Assembly: GCA_016186985.1 (NCBI GenBank)
Contig: JACPKO010000051.1
Location: forward strand, 1 to 10,288
DNA from: Candidatus Daviesbacteria bacterium
GTDB taxonomy: Bacteria; Patescibacteriota; Microgenomatia; Daviesbacterales; UBA10151
Direction of reading: 5' to 3'
DNA length: 10,288 bases
Shown: positions 1 to 5,325 of the stretch, piece by piece
Numbering within the stretch: position 1 is the first letter of the stretch
Layout of the letters: the number at the start of each line of letters is the position of its first letter
The notes under the pieces: generated by a model
Database searches by the model: none
Told to the model about the DNA's origin: nothing
The model's input: only the letters and a program-made list of their open reading frames with translations
Translations under genes and position numbers: made by a program

Positions 1-423
1 ACTTTTGAAGTGGTCAAGGGGGCAACCAAGGACCAAATAGCTAAAGATGTAGCGGACAAATTTAAGGTAACAGTTGTTTCAGTAAAAACTCTAAACCAAA
101 CCGGTAAAACTAAAATGCAAAGAACAAAAAAAGGCCACTTTAAAGAGTCCGATTTACGCAAAGCTCTTGTTAAAGTTTCAAAGAATGATAAAATCACTAT
201 CTTTGAACATAGCCAGCCGGAGGAAGAAGTGACGGTTACAACTGCTGAAGGTGAACCAGTATCCCAGGTGAAAGAAAAAAAGAGCTTGCTTCGGGGAACT
301 AAGGTAAAAATCGAGAAAACAGCCGAGTCAGTTGAAAATGATAAAAGAAAACTGGCAAGAATGGAAGACCACACCAGTTCCACCAAGGTAAGTGATAAGC
401 CGGAAAAGAAAGGGAAGGCTTAA
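1..423 (+). CDS. rplW: 50S ribosomal protein L23 (uL23), 5'-truncated by window edge
   Basis: L23 binds 23S rRNA beside the polypeptide exit tunnel and is the docking point for trigger factor and SRP in bacteria. The reading frame is already open at base 1 (TFEVVKGATKDQI), which matches the conserved middle of L23, so the gene begins upstream of the window; the GTG at 10 is an internal Val codon. The conserved core continues with the segment around VVSVKTLN and ends near KITIFE (about base 207). About 70 further residues follow, rich in Lys, Glu, Thr and Ser, which is unusual for L23 (normally about 95-100 residues in all). The stop TAA shares its last A with the rplB start (TAATG), so the two genes are translationally coupled. 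Identity is secure from sequence and position before rplB; the function of the tail is unknown. Confidence 0.93.
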   Translation, partial: TFEVVKGATKDQIAKDVADKFKVTVVSVKTLNQTGKTKMQRTKKGHFKESDLRKALVKVSKNDKITIFEHSQPEEEVTVTTAEGEPVSQVKEKKSLLRGTKVKIEKTAESVENDKRKLARMEDHTSSTKVSDKPEKKGKA

Positions 424-1238
424 TGTTAATAAGTTATAAAGAGAAAACTCAGACCCGTAGATTTGCATCAAAGCTTGAAAAACCTAAAAGATATTTGGGT
501 TCACCGGGAAAACTAAAATCAATCTTGCCTAAAAAGAGCGGGCGTTCAGGCGGAAAAGTTACAGTAAGACATCAGGGAGGCAGGCACAAAAGATATTACA
601 GGGAAATTGATTTTAGGCGTGATAAGTTCAATGTAAAAGCGACAGTTGAAGCACTTGAGTATGACCCAAACAGGAATGTGCCGATCGCTCTTTTGAAATA
701 TGAGGACGGGGATAAAAGATTTATCTTAGCCCCGAAGGGGCTCAGGGCTGGGGATGAAGTAGTGTCTGGAGATAAAGTAGAAGTGAAATTAGGAAATGCC
801 TTAAAGCTGGGAAATATGCAAATAGGGACAGTTATCCATAACGTTGAAGTTACTCCTGGTAAAGGCGGACAGTTCGGGAGAAGCGCCGGTACAAGCTTGA
901 CCATTCAGGCTAAAGAGGGTGATTTTGTTCATATAAAAATGCCCTCAACTGAGATAAGGATGATCAGTGCTAATTGTATGGCAACAGTAGGTGCTCTGGG
1001 GAATGAGGACTGGAAAAATATTGAACTTGGAAAAGCCGGAAGAAGCAGGCATATGGGGATTAGGCCAACTGTGCGCGGTGTAGCAATGGATCCAGGTTCC
1101 CATCCCCACGGAGGAGGAGAAGCAAGATCCGGTGTCGGTAGAAAATCTCCAATGACAGTATATGGCAAAAAAGCAGTTGGAAACACAAGGAAAAAGAATA
1201 AATGGACAGATAAATACATACTTAAACGAAGGAGGTAA
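423..1238 (+). CDS. rplB: 50S ribosomal protein L2 (uL2)
   Basis: L2 is a primary 23S rRNA binder required for subunit association and for the peptidyl-transferase centre. The 271-residue product is close to the usual 270-277. The N-terminal OB-like domain carries the RHQGGRHKRYYR region (about residues 49-60). The SH3-like C-terminal domain has GKGGQFGRSAGT, GKAGRSR and the hallmark HPHGGGE, which holds the His equivalent to E. coli His229. The Lys/Arg-rich end KYILKRRR is typical. The ATG at 423 overlaps the rplW stop by one base and is preceded by the purine-rich AGGGAAGG. The rpsS start lies 2 bp after the stop, and the last codons of rplB contain the rpsS ribosome binding site. Nothing is unusual in this gene. 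Confidence 0.98.
   Translation: MLISYKEKTQTRRFASKLEKPKRYLGSPGKLKSILPKKSGRSGGKVTVRHQGGRHKRYYREIDFRRDKFNVKATVEALEYDPNRNVPIALLKYEDGDKRFILAPKGLRAGDEVVSGDKVEVKLGNALKLGNMQIGTVIHNVEVTPGKGGQFGRSAGTSLTIQAKEGDFVHIKMPSTEIRMISANCMATVGALGNEDWKNIELGKAGRSRHMGIRPTVRGVAMDPGSHPHGGGEARSGVGRKSPMTVYGKKAVGNTRKKNKWTDKYILKRRR
1231..1235 (+). promoter_or_regulatory. Shine-Dalgarno site that fixes the rpsS start
   Basis: GGAGG lies 4 bases before the ATG at 1240, inside the last codons of rplB. It identifies 1240 as the rpsS start rather than the in-frame ATG at 1162, which would overlap rplB by 77 bases and add 26 residues with no counterpart in S19. Confidence 0.85.
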
Positions 1239-1239
1239 T

Positions 1240-1527
1240 ATGTCACGTTCTAGTTACAAAGGTCCTTATCTGGACGCAAAATTAATGCAAAAAGTAGCTG
1301 CGCAAAAGGCGCCGGGCGGGTCTAAAACCCCGATTAAAACCTGGGCGAGGCGTTGCGATATCCCGCCGGAATTTGTCGGCCACACCTTTTTAGTGCATCA
1401 GGGCAAAAACTTTATAACAGTTTATGTCTCAGAAGCCATGGTTGGACACAAATTAGGAGAATTTGCACCAACCAGAACTTTCCGCTCACACGGAAAAATG
1501 ACTGAGAAGAGTGTAGCGAAAACATAG
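1240..1527 (+). CDS. rpsS: 30S ribosomal protein S19 (uS19)
   Basis: S19 sits in the head of the small subunit, pairs with S13 and contacts 16S rRNA near the A-site finger bridge. The 95-residue product begins MSRSSYKGPYLDAKL, the canonical S19 opening. It continues with IKTWARR, PEFVGHTFLVH and the diagnostic MVGHKLGEFAPTRTF block near residues 67-81. Length is normal (about 90-95). The start is chosen by the GGAGG 4 bases upstream and by homology. The TAG stop is the first three bases of a repeat that fills the spacer to rplV. Confidence 0.98.
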   Translation: MSRSSYKGPYLDAKLMQKVAAQKAPGGSKTPIKTWARRCDIPPEFVGHTFLVHQGKNFITVYVSEAMVGHKLGEFAPTRTFRSHGKMTEKSVAKT

Positions 1528-1614
1528 GGAAAAGTGGTAAGTGAAAAGGGAAAGATTATCGTCTCTGTTCCCTAGCGAAGCGATTCACCAGTCACTTAGC
1601 ACTAATTATTATGG
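1525..1614 (+). repeat. Imperfect palindromic repeat between rpsS and rplV (copy 1)
   Basis: The spacer is built as an inverted repeat. The left arm contains AGTGGTAAGTG (1533-1543) and AGGGAA (1547-1552). The right arm contains TTCCCT (1568-1573) and CACTTAGCACT (1593-1603), which pairs with the left arm at 10 of 11 positions. The first 28 bases (1525-1552) match 2716-2743 at 26 positions. The last 15 bases (1600-1614, CACTAATTATTATGG) are identical to 2789-2803. The element thus provides the rpsS stop (TAG) and the rplV start context. No Shine-Dalgarno sequence is visible in front of the rplV ATG. No poly-T follows, so it is not an intrinsic terminator. Confidence 0.75.
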
Positions 1615-2024
1615 AATTTATAACAATACAAAAAAATATAACAAGTTCGCCGAGAAAGCTACGGCTTGTGGCTGGTATGGTCCGGAAAATGGATCCTTAC
1701 GCTGCGCTGGATGTTTTGCAGTTTACAACCAACGGAGCCGCAAGGCCTTTGGCAAAAGCGATAAAAACCGTTGTTGCAAACGCAGGATCAAAAGAAGGGC
1801 TAGTATTTAAATCAATTGAAATTAATGAAGGACTGAAGATGCGCCGCTACAGAGTCGGTACGGCAGGTAGGGGAAGAGGCAGGCCATATAAGAAAAGAAC
1901 AGCACACATTAAGATCGTCCTTACGGATGAGATAAGTGATAAGGGAAAAGTGAAGAGGGAAAAGTTAAAGAAGAAAGAGTCAAAAACTAAAGAGAAAATA
2001 AAGAAAGGAGAAGAAAAGGTTTAG
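1611..2024 (+). CDS. rplV: 50S ribosomal protein L22 (uL22) with charged C-terminal tail
   Basis: L22 lines the polypeptide exit tunnel and contacts all domains of 23S rRNA. The core is clear: ITSSPRKLRLVAGMVR near the start, then KTVVANAGSKEGLVF, and the C-terminal hairpin region MRRYRVGTAGRGRGRPYKKRTAHIKIVL (residues about 76-105) that forms the tunnel loop and final strand. Total length is 137 against a usual 110-115. The extra roughly 30 residues are Lys/Glu-rich and are encoded by DNA resembling the spacer repeat (AAGGGAAAAGTGAAGAGGG from 1941). The ATG at 1611 is chosen by homology; it has no recognisable ribosome binding site and follows the spacer palindrome. The stop TAG begins the next repeat-like spacer. 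Confidence 0.96.
   Translation: MEFITIQKNITSSPRKLRLVAGMVRKMDPYAALDVLQFTTNGAARPLAKAIKTVVANAGSKEGLVFKSIEINEGLKMRRYRVGTAGRGRGRPYKKRTAHIKIVLTDEISDKGKVKREKLKKKESKTKEKIKKGEEKV
1935..1970 (+). repeat. Repeat-like segment inside the rplV C-terminal coding region
   Basis: AAGTGATAAGGGAAAAGTG (1935-1953) is followed by AAGAGGGAAAAGTTAAAG. This is the same vocabulary as the left arms of the spacer repeats at 1525 and 2716 (TAGGGAAAAGTG, AGTGAAAAGGGAA). Here it is read as protein and encodes the basic L22 tail, beginning near SDKGKVKREKLKKK. It could be a repeat copy captured in frame, or only a low-complexity AG-rich stretch; the exact 11-mer GGGAAAAGTGA favours the first. Confidence 0.5.
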
Positions 2025-2076
2025 CGATTGGTTGCAGGGATTTTCCCTGACCACTAATCACTATTCCCTAATTACG
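2025..2076 (+). repeat. Repeat-related spacer between rplV and rpsC, with a hairpin
   Basis: This 52 bp spacer holds a perfect hairpin CAGGGA-TTT-TCCCTG (2035-2049). After it come CACTAATCACTATTCCCTAATTA-type motifs shared with the other two spacers. The rplV stop together with the spacer start (TAGCGATT, from 2022) matches elements in the other spacers (TAGCGAAGCGATT and TAGCGAGGCGATT). It looks like a shortened third member of the same family. No Shine-Dalgarno sequence precedes the rpsC ATG. Confidence 0.6.
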
Positions 2077-2718
2077 ATGGGTCAAAAGATTAATCCGATC
2101 GGTTTTAGGTTAGGAATACTTGCGCCTTGGGAATCAAGGTGGTTTGCCCCGACCCAAAAATATCCTCAGCTTTTGAAAGAAGATATTAAGATCAGGGATA
2201 TCCTGATGAAAAAGCTGCGCCCCGCCGGAATTTCTAAAATAGAAATTGAGAGGGCAGTAGGTAAAGTCAAAATCATTATTCATGTAACCCGCCCCGGGGT
2301 CTTGATCGGAAAGGGTGGAAGCGGATTACTTGAGCTTAAAAAGTTTTTGATGAAGGAGTTAAAAATTAAAGACGAAAACAAGCTTGAAATTTCGCCGATG
2401 GATGTGCGGGCTCCTGACCTCCAGGCATATTTGGTTGCCCAAAATATTTCTGAACAACTGGTCAGAAGGCTTCCTGCGGCCCGGGTGATGAACCAGGCGG
2501 TTGAAAGGGTTATGCAAGCCGGAGCAAAAGGGGTAAAAGTTGTTTTATCAGGACGTATAGGCGGAGCAGAAATTGCAAGACGTGAATGGAAAGCGCTGGG
2601 TTCGATTCCGCTGCACACTTTAAGGGCAAATATTGATTTTGCAATTTATCCTGCATTAACTAAATCAGGGTATGTAGGAGTAAAAGTTTGGATAAACAAG
2701 GGGGAAGCTAAACTATAG
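2077..2718 (+). CDS. rpsC: 30S ribosomal protein S3 (uS3)
   Basis: S3 forms part of the mRNA entry channel on the 30S head and contributes to helicase activity there. The 213-residue product starts MGQKINPIGFRLG, the classical S3 N-terminus. It continues with ESRWFA, a KH domain whose GxxG loop is IGKGGSG (residues about 79-85), and the C-terminal domain with SGRIGGAEIARREW and IPLHTLRANIDFA, ending in GVKVWINKGE. Length is in the normal range (about 210-235). An in-frame TTG at 2032 would add 15 residues of repeat-derived sequence, so the ATG at 2077 is preferred. The TAG stop opens the next repeat element. Confidence 0.97.
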   Translation: MGQKINPIGFRLGILAPWESRWFAPTQKYPQLLKEDIKIRDILMKKLRPAGISKIEIERAVGKVKIIIHVTRPGVLIGKGGSGLLELKKFLMKELKIKDENKLEISPMDVRAPDLQAYLVAQNISEQLVRRLPAARVMNQAVERVMQAGAKGVKVVLSGRIGGAEIARREWKALGSIPLHTLRANIDFAIYPALTKSGYVGVKVWINKGEAKL

Positions 2719-2803
2719 GGAAAAGTGATCAGTGAAAAGGGAAGAGTCAGGGACTTTCCCCTAAGCACTAGCGAGGCGATTCCCTAAACACTAATTATTA
2801 TGG
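2716..2803 (+). repeat. Imperfect palindromic repeat between rpsC and rplP (copy 2)
   Basis: This is the counterpart of the rpsS-rplV spacer. The left arm 2716-2743 matches 1525-1552 at 26 of 28 positions, and the right end 2789-2803 is identical to 1600-1614. TAGGGAA (2716-2722) can pair with TTCCCTA (2780-2786), and AGTGAAAAGGGAA has a partner in the TTTCCCCTAAGCACT stretch. The interior differs from copy 1, so the two are diverged family members rather than a recent duplication. The element supplies the rpsC stop codon and the rplP start context. Confidence 0.75.
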
Positions 2804-3216
2804 CGTTACTTGTACCGAAAAGAGTTAAATACAGAAAAGCATTCAGGGGCAAAAGAGGCGGAATTGCGACCCGTAATAACACTATTGCTTTCGGATCGTA
2901 CGCTTTAAAGGCAGAGGAAGCAGGCTGGATTAATTCCAGACAAATTGAGGCGGCCCGAAGGGCTATGACCAAGTTTACCCAAAGGGGAGGGAGAATTTGG
3001 ATCAGGATTTTTCCGGACAAACCTGTTACAAAGCATCCTGCCGAAGCGAGAATGGGTTCGGGTAAAGGTGACGTCATCGGTTACGTGGCTGTTGTTAAAC
3101 CGGGGACAGTTATTTTTGAAATGGGTGCAGTTGCAGAGGATATTGCAAAAGAAGCAATCAGATTAGCTGCACACAAACTGGCATTAAAAACAAGATTTGT
3201 AGCAAAGGAATCATAA
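2800..3216 (+). CDS. rplP: 50S ribosomal protein L16 (uL16)
   Basis: L16 organises the A-site region of 23S rRNA and is incorporated late in 50S assembly. The 138-residue product has the family's usual length. It begins MALLVPKRVKYRKAFRGKRGG and contains the SYALKAEEAGWINSRQIEAARRA block. It also has GGRIWIRIFPDKPVTKHPAEARMGSGKG (about residues 65-91) with the conserved basic loop, and ends with KLALKTRFV. The ATG at 2800 lies at the end of the spacer repeat and lacks a visible ribosome binding site, but homology makes this start firm. The rpmC start follows the stop after 2 bases. Confidence 0.97.
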   Translation: MALLVPKRVKYRKAFRGKRGGIATRNNTIAFGSYALKAEEAGWINSRQIEAARRAMTKFTQRGGRIWIRIFPDKPVTKHPAEARMGSGKGDVIGYVAVVKPGTVIFEMGAVAEDIAKEAIRLAAHKLALKTRFVAKES

Positions 3217-3218
3217 TT

Positions 3219-3527
3219 ATGACTAAATTAAGGGATTTTAAAAACGAGATTAAAGTATTAGATATAGAAGCTTTGGTCCAAAAAGCGAAAGCTTTAAAGG
3301 TGAATATAGGCGATTTGATTTTGGATAAAAACACGAGCAAGTTAAAAGATTTGAAGTCAATTTCTAAAAAAAAGAAAGAACTGGCAAGGGTTTTAACAGT
3401 CTTAAGCCAAAAGATAATGATCGAGCAGCTGGAAAAGGTATCACAGGTAGCACAAGTACCACAGGTACCACGGGAAGAAAAAGAAGAAAAATCCCGTGAT
3501 ACTCTTAAAAAGGGAGGTAAGCAGTAA
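3219..3527 (+). CDS. rpmC: 50S ribosomal protein L29 (uL29) with C-terminal extension
   Basis: L29 is a two-helix protein at the tunnel exit, next to L23. The first about 70 residues have the expected helical pattern and the diagnostic second-helix motif KKKKELARVLTVLSQK. The helix-linker region DLILDKNTSKLKDL is divergent. The protein runs on to 102 residues where about 60-70 is usual. The extension consists of a VSQVAQVPQVPR stretch encoded by a 9 bp tandem repeat (3438-3473) and then a charged EEKEEKSRD...KKGG end. It starts 2 bp after rplP and its stop overlaps the rpsQ start by one base (TAATG). The last codons hold the rpsQ binding site AGGGAGG (3511-3517). Identity rests on the second helix and the gene position between rplP and rpsQ. 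Confidence 0.9.
   Translation: MTKLRDFKNEIKVLDIEALVQKAKALKVNIGDLILDKNTSKLKDLKSISKKKKELARVLTVLSQKIMIEQLEKVSQVAQVPQVPREEKEEKSRDTLKKGGKQ
3438..3473 (+). repeat. Four tandem 9 bp units in the rpmC tail
   Basis: Four consecutive units (GTATCACAG, GTAGCACAA, GTACCACAG, GTACCACGG) follow a consensus GTAnCACAG. The unit is three codons and in phase with rpmC, giving a Val-X-Gln protein repeat (VSQ, VAQ, VPQ, VPR). The differences are mostly at the first base of the second codon. The array lies beyond the conserved L29 fold, so changes in unit number would be tolerated in frame. Confidence 0.85.
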
Positions 3528-4003
3528 TGATTGGCAGAGTAGTATCGACAAAAATGCAAAAGACGGCTGCTGTACTTATTGAGGGCAAAAAAACCCACCC
3601 GCTTTATAAAAAAACCTATGTCTGGAGCAAAAAATATTTAGTACATGATGAAATGGGTGCAAAACTTGGGGATGTTGTAAGTATAGCCCCGACAAGACCG
3701 ATTTCTAAAAGAAAACACTTTAAAATTATTAAGATTCTAGGAAAAGATGAAGTTGCTTTGGGAGAGGCTGCAATGAAAAGGGTAGAGGAAGAGGCAATTG
3801 CGGAAGTTATGCCGGAGGAGAAAGAAGAAAAGCCTTCAGCTCTCAGCGATCAGCTATCAGCAGAAACTGAAGCATCAAAAAAAGCTAAAGACAAAGAGCC
3901 AACAGGTCCCTCCGAAGGAGGCAAAGTTGAAAAAGAGAAAAAAGTGGAGAGTAAAGGAAAGGAGAAGTCTGAAAGCCGAAAGCTGAAGACTGAAAGCGAA
4001 TAA
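3527..4003 (+). CDS. rpsQ: 30S ribosomal protein S17 (uS17) with long C-terminal extension
   Basis: S17 is a primary 16S rRNA binder with an OB fold. The first about 75 residues are canonical: IGRVVSTKMQKTAAVLIEG, HPLYKKTYVWSKKYLVHDE and GDVVSIAPTRPISKRKHFKI. Usual length is 80-90, but this product has 158 residues. The added roughly 75 residues form a low-complexity Lys/Glu/Ser tail with no recognisable fold. Part of it is encoded by a pair of degenerate inverted repeats (3836-3861 and 3968-3993). The start ATG at 3527 overlaps the rpmC stop by one base and is served by AGGGAGG 9 bases upstream. The stop abuts the rplN ATG directly. Identity of the core is certain; the tail's role is unknown. 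Confidence 0.95.
   Translation: MIGRVVSTKMQKTAAVLIEGKKTHPLYKKTYVWSKKYLVHDEMGAKLGDVVSIAPTRPISKRKHFKIIKILGKDEVALGEAAMKRVEEEAIAEVMPEEKEEKPSALSDQLSAETEASKKAKDKEPTGPSEGGKVEKEKKVESKGKEKSESRKLKTESE
3836..3993 (+). repeat. Degenerate inverted repeat pair inside the rpsQ tail
   Basis: The left arm (3836-3861) is built of TCAGC steps (TCAGCTCTCAGCG then ATCAGCTATCAGC). The right arm (3968-3993) is built of CTGAAAGC-type steps. The reverse complement of the left arm matches the right arm at 18 of 26 positions. The two arms flank about 105 bp of AG-rich coding sequence. Both arms are read through in frame, as SALSDQLSAE and SESRKLKTES. The arrangement resembles a small palindromic repeat captured at the 3' end of a gene. 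Confidence 0.55.
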
Positions 4004-4330
4004 ATGAGCGTCCAGCACAGAACATATTTAAAAGTGGCTGACAATTCCGGAGCCAAAGCTTTAATGGTGATAGTAGTAATAGGGGTTGTTAAGGGTGCTG
4101 ATCCAAACGGCCAGGTTAAAAACGGGGAAGTAGTAAGGATTGTTATTGTCCGGACCAAAAAAGAAGTAAGAAGGGACGACGGTTCTTACATTAAGTTTGA
4201 TGAAAATGCAGGGGTTGTGGTTGATAAAGATAATAATCTACGTGCAACCAGAATTTTTGGTCCTATTGCAAGGGAAGTTAGGGACGCAGGATTTAGCAAA
4301 ATAATTTCTTTAGCAAGGGAGGTATGGTAA
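4004..4330 (+). CDS. rplN: 50S ribosomal protein L14 (uL14), internally shortened
   Basis: L14 binds 23S rRNA at the subunit interface and with L19 forms bridge B8; it is also the target of RsfS. The ends are canonical: VQHRTYLKVADNSGAKALMVI at the start, then VRTKKEVRRDDGSYIKFDENA, and RIFGPIAREVRDAGFSKIISLAREV at the close. Total length is only 108, against the near-invariant 122-123. The shortfall lies right after residue 23. The family normally has a Gly- and Arg-rich loop and a conserved GD before the strand leading to VK.A.P.G; here MVI runs straight into VVIGVVKGADPNG. About 14 residues are therefore missing, in frame. The start is directly after the rpsQ stop. Identity is sure; whether this shortened protein is functional is not. 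Confidence 0.93.
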   Translation: MSVQHRTYLKVADNSGAKALMVIVVIGVVKGADPNGQVKNGEVVRIVIVRTKKEVRRDDGSYIKFDENAGVVVDKDNNLRATRIFGPIAREVRDAGFSKIISLAREVW

Positions 4331-4444
4331 TCGGAGGAAACTTCAAATTGAGTAGATGCGAAGCATCTCTGTACGATAAAGTTTCTGAGATCGCTTGCAA
4401 ATTGAAAAGCAATTTGACAAGGGAAGAGAAAGGTTAATGATTAT
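4331..4444 (+). other. Structured spacer between rplN and rplX
   Basis: This 114 bp gap, long for this cluster, contains no credible gene. It holds several self-complementary segments. GAAACTT (4337-4343) pairs with AAGTTTC (4379-4385), enclosing a perfect small hairpin AGATGC-GAA-GCATCT (4354-4368). Next comes CTTGCAAATTG (4394-4404) opposite CAATTTGACAAG (4410-4421), an 11 bp stem with one bulged A. CAAATTG also occurs at 4344-4350, so CAATTTG has two possible partners. There is no T-tract after the last stem, so it is not an ordinary terminator. A TTGACA at 4414-4419 lacks a good -10 at the right distance. AGAAAGG at 4427-4433 may serve as a weak ribosome binding site for rplX. Confidence 0.6.
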
Positions 4445-4753
4445 ATGAACAAGATAAAAAAAGGCGATAATGTAAAAGTTTTAATAGGTAAAGATTCAGG
4501 CAGAACAGGTACTGTAGAAAAGGTTTTGGGAAAAGTAGACAAAGTTGTTGTTGGGGGAATTAACATCTATAAACGTAGTGTCAAAAAAATGGGTAATAAC
4601 CAGGGCGGGATCATAGATCTCGTTAAACCGGTTGACATATCCAATATTGCTTTGATTTGTCCGAACTGCAAAAAACAAACAAGGGTCGGGTTTATAGTTG
4701 AAAAAGATATAAAGTTGAGAGTATGCAAAAAATGCGGGAAGGAGATCAAATAA
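4445..4753 (+). CDS. rplX: 50S ribosomal protein L24 (uL24), zinc-binding form
   Basis: L24 initiates 50S assembly and lies near the tunnel exit. The 102-residue product opens with a KOW domain: MNKIKKGDNVKVLIGKDSGRTGTVEKVLG. It continues through INIYKRSVKK and GGIIDLVKPVDISNIALICP. Two CxxC pairs follow, Cys72/Cys75 and Cys94/Cys97, and should bind a zinc ion, as in many bacterial L24 proteins. Length is typical. It is the first gene after the hairpin-rich spacer, and its last codons contain AAGGAG (4739-4744), a candidate binding site for rplE at a rather long distance. Confidence 0.97.
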   Translation: MNKIKKGDNVKVLIGKDSGRTGTVEKVLGKVDKVVVGGINIYKRSVKKMGNNQGGIIDLVKPVDISNIALICPNCKKQTRVGFIVEKDIKLRVCKKCGKEIK

Positions 4754-4759
4754 CTAACA

Positions 4760-5320
4760 ATGAACAGATTAAAGAAAAAGTATTTAGAAGAGGTCAAATC
4801 AAAACTTAGTGAGCAGTTAAGCATTAAAAATCCTCATGCCCTGCCTCGTCTGTTAAAGATCGTTATTAACATGGCGGTTTCCGAAGGCAAGGAGAATACT
4901 GCCGTAATCGAGAAAGCAGCTGCCAATATATCGGTTATTGCAGGGCAAAAAGCCATGGTGACGCGTGCTAAAAAGTCTATTTCGGCTTTTAAGTTGACAG
5001 AAGGTTCCCCTATCGGTGTCATGTCTACTTTAAGAGGGGAGAAAATGTTTGCATTTTTGGACAAGCTTATTAATATTGTTTTGCCCAAAGTCAGGGATTT
5101 TAGGGGAGTTTCCGATAAATCTTTTGACGGTCAGGGCAATTTTAATTTGGGACTTCGGGAACAAATCCTTTTTCCCGAGGTAGACTATAAAACTATAGAT
5201 CGGTTAAGAGGTTTGCAAATTACGATAAATACCAGTGCTAAAAACCGGGAGCAGGGCAAAAAATTACTGGAACTTTTAGGGATGCCTTTTGCAAAAGGGG
5301 TAGAGCATAAAGAATTATAA
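4760..5320 (+). CDS. rplE: 50S ribosomal protein L5 (uL5)
   Basis: L5 binds 5S rRNA and contacts the P-site tRNA in the central protuberance. The 186-residue product (family about 178-187) contains PRLLKIVINMAVSEG, GQKAMVTRAKKSISAFKLTEGSPIG, LRGEKMFAFLDKLINIVLPKVRDFRG and FDGQGNFNLGLREQILFPEVDYK. It ends with the usual LLELLGMPF plus a short tail. It starts 6 bp after rplX and is followed by rpsN after 5 bp. All conserved blocks are present, so the gene is intact. Confidence 0.98.
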   Translation: MNRLKKKYLEEVKSKLSEQLSIKNPHALPRLLKIVINMAVSEGKENTAVIEKAAANISVIAGQKAMVTRAKKSISAFKLTEGSPIGVMSTLRGEKMFAFLDKLINIVLPKVRDFRGVSDKSFDGQGNFNLGLREQILFPEVDYKTIDRLRGLQITINTSAKNREQGKKLLELLGMPFAKGVEHKEL

Positions 5321-5325
5321 AGAAT

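Noticed and set aside
1541..1810. + strand open frame starting in the rpsS-rplV spacer
   Set aside because: It overlaps rplV in another frame and ends inside it; L22 homology decides the frame.
2035..2049. Intrinsic terminator at the CAGGGA-TTT-TCCCTG hairpin
   Set aside because: No T-tract follows and rpsC begins 28 bp downstream in an operon that should be co-transcribed.
2032..2076. Upstream TTG start giving a longer S3
   Set aside because: The added residues derive from the spacer repeat; MGQKINPIGFRLG at 2077 is the conserved S3 beginning.
3438..3473. CRISPR-like array
   Set aside because: The units are 9 bp without spacers and lie in frame within rpmC.
3158..3598. - strand open frame with a Cys/Gly/Thr repeat opposite rpmC
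   Set aside because: The repeat in this frame is just the reverse reading of the 9 bp tandem array; the + strand L29 and S17 explain the region.
4414..4446. Sigma70-like promoter (TTGACA at 4414) in front of rplX
   Set aside because: No good -10 hexamer lies at 16-18 bp and the TTGACA is part of the hairpin arm, so it may be chance.
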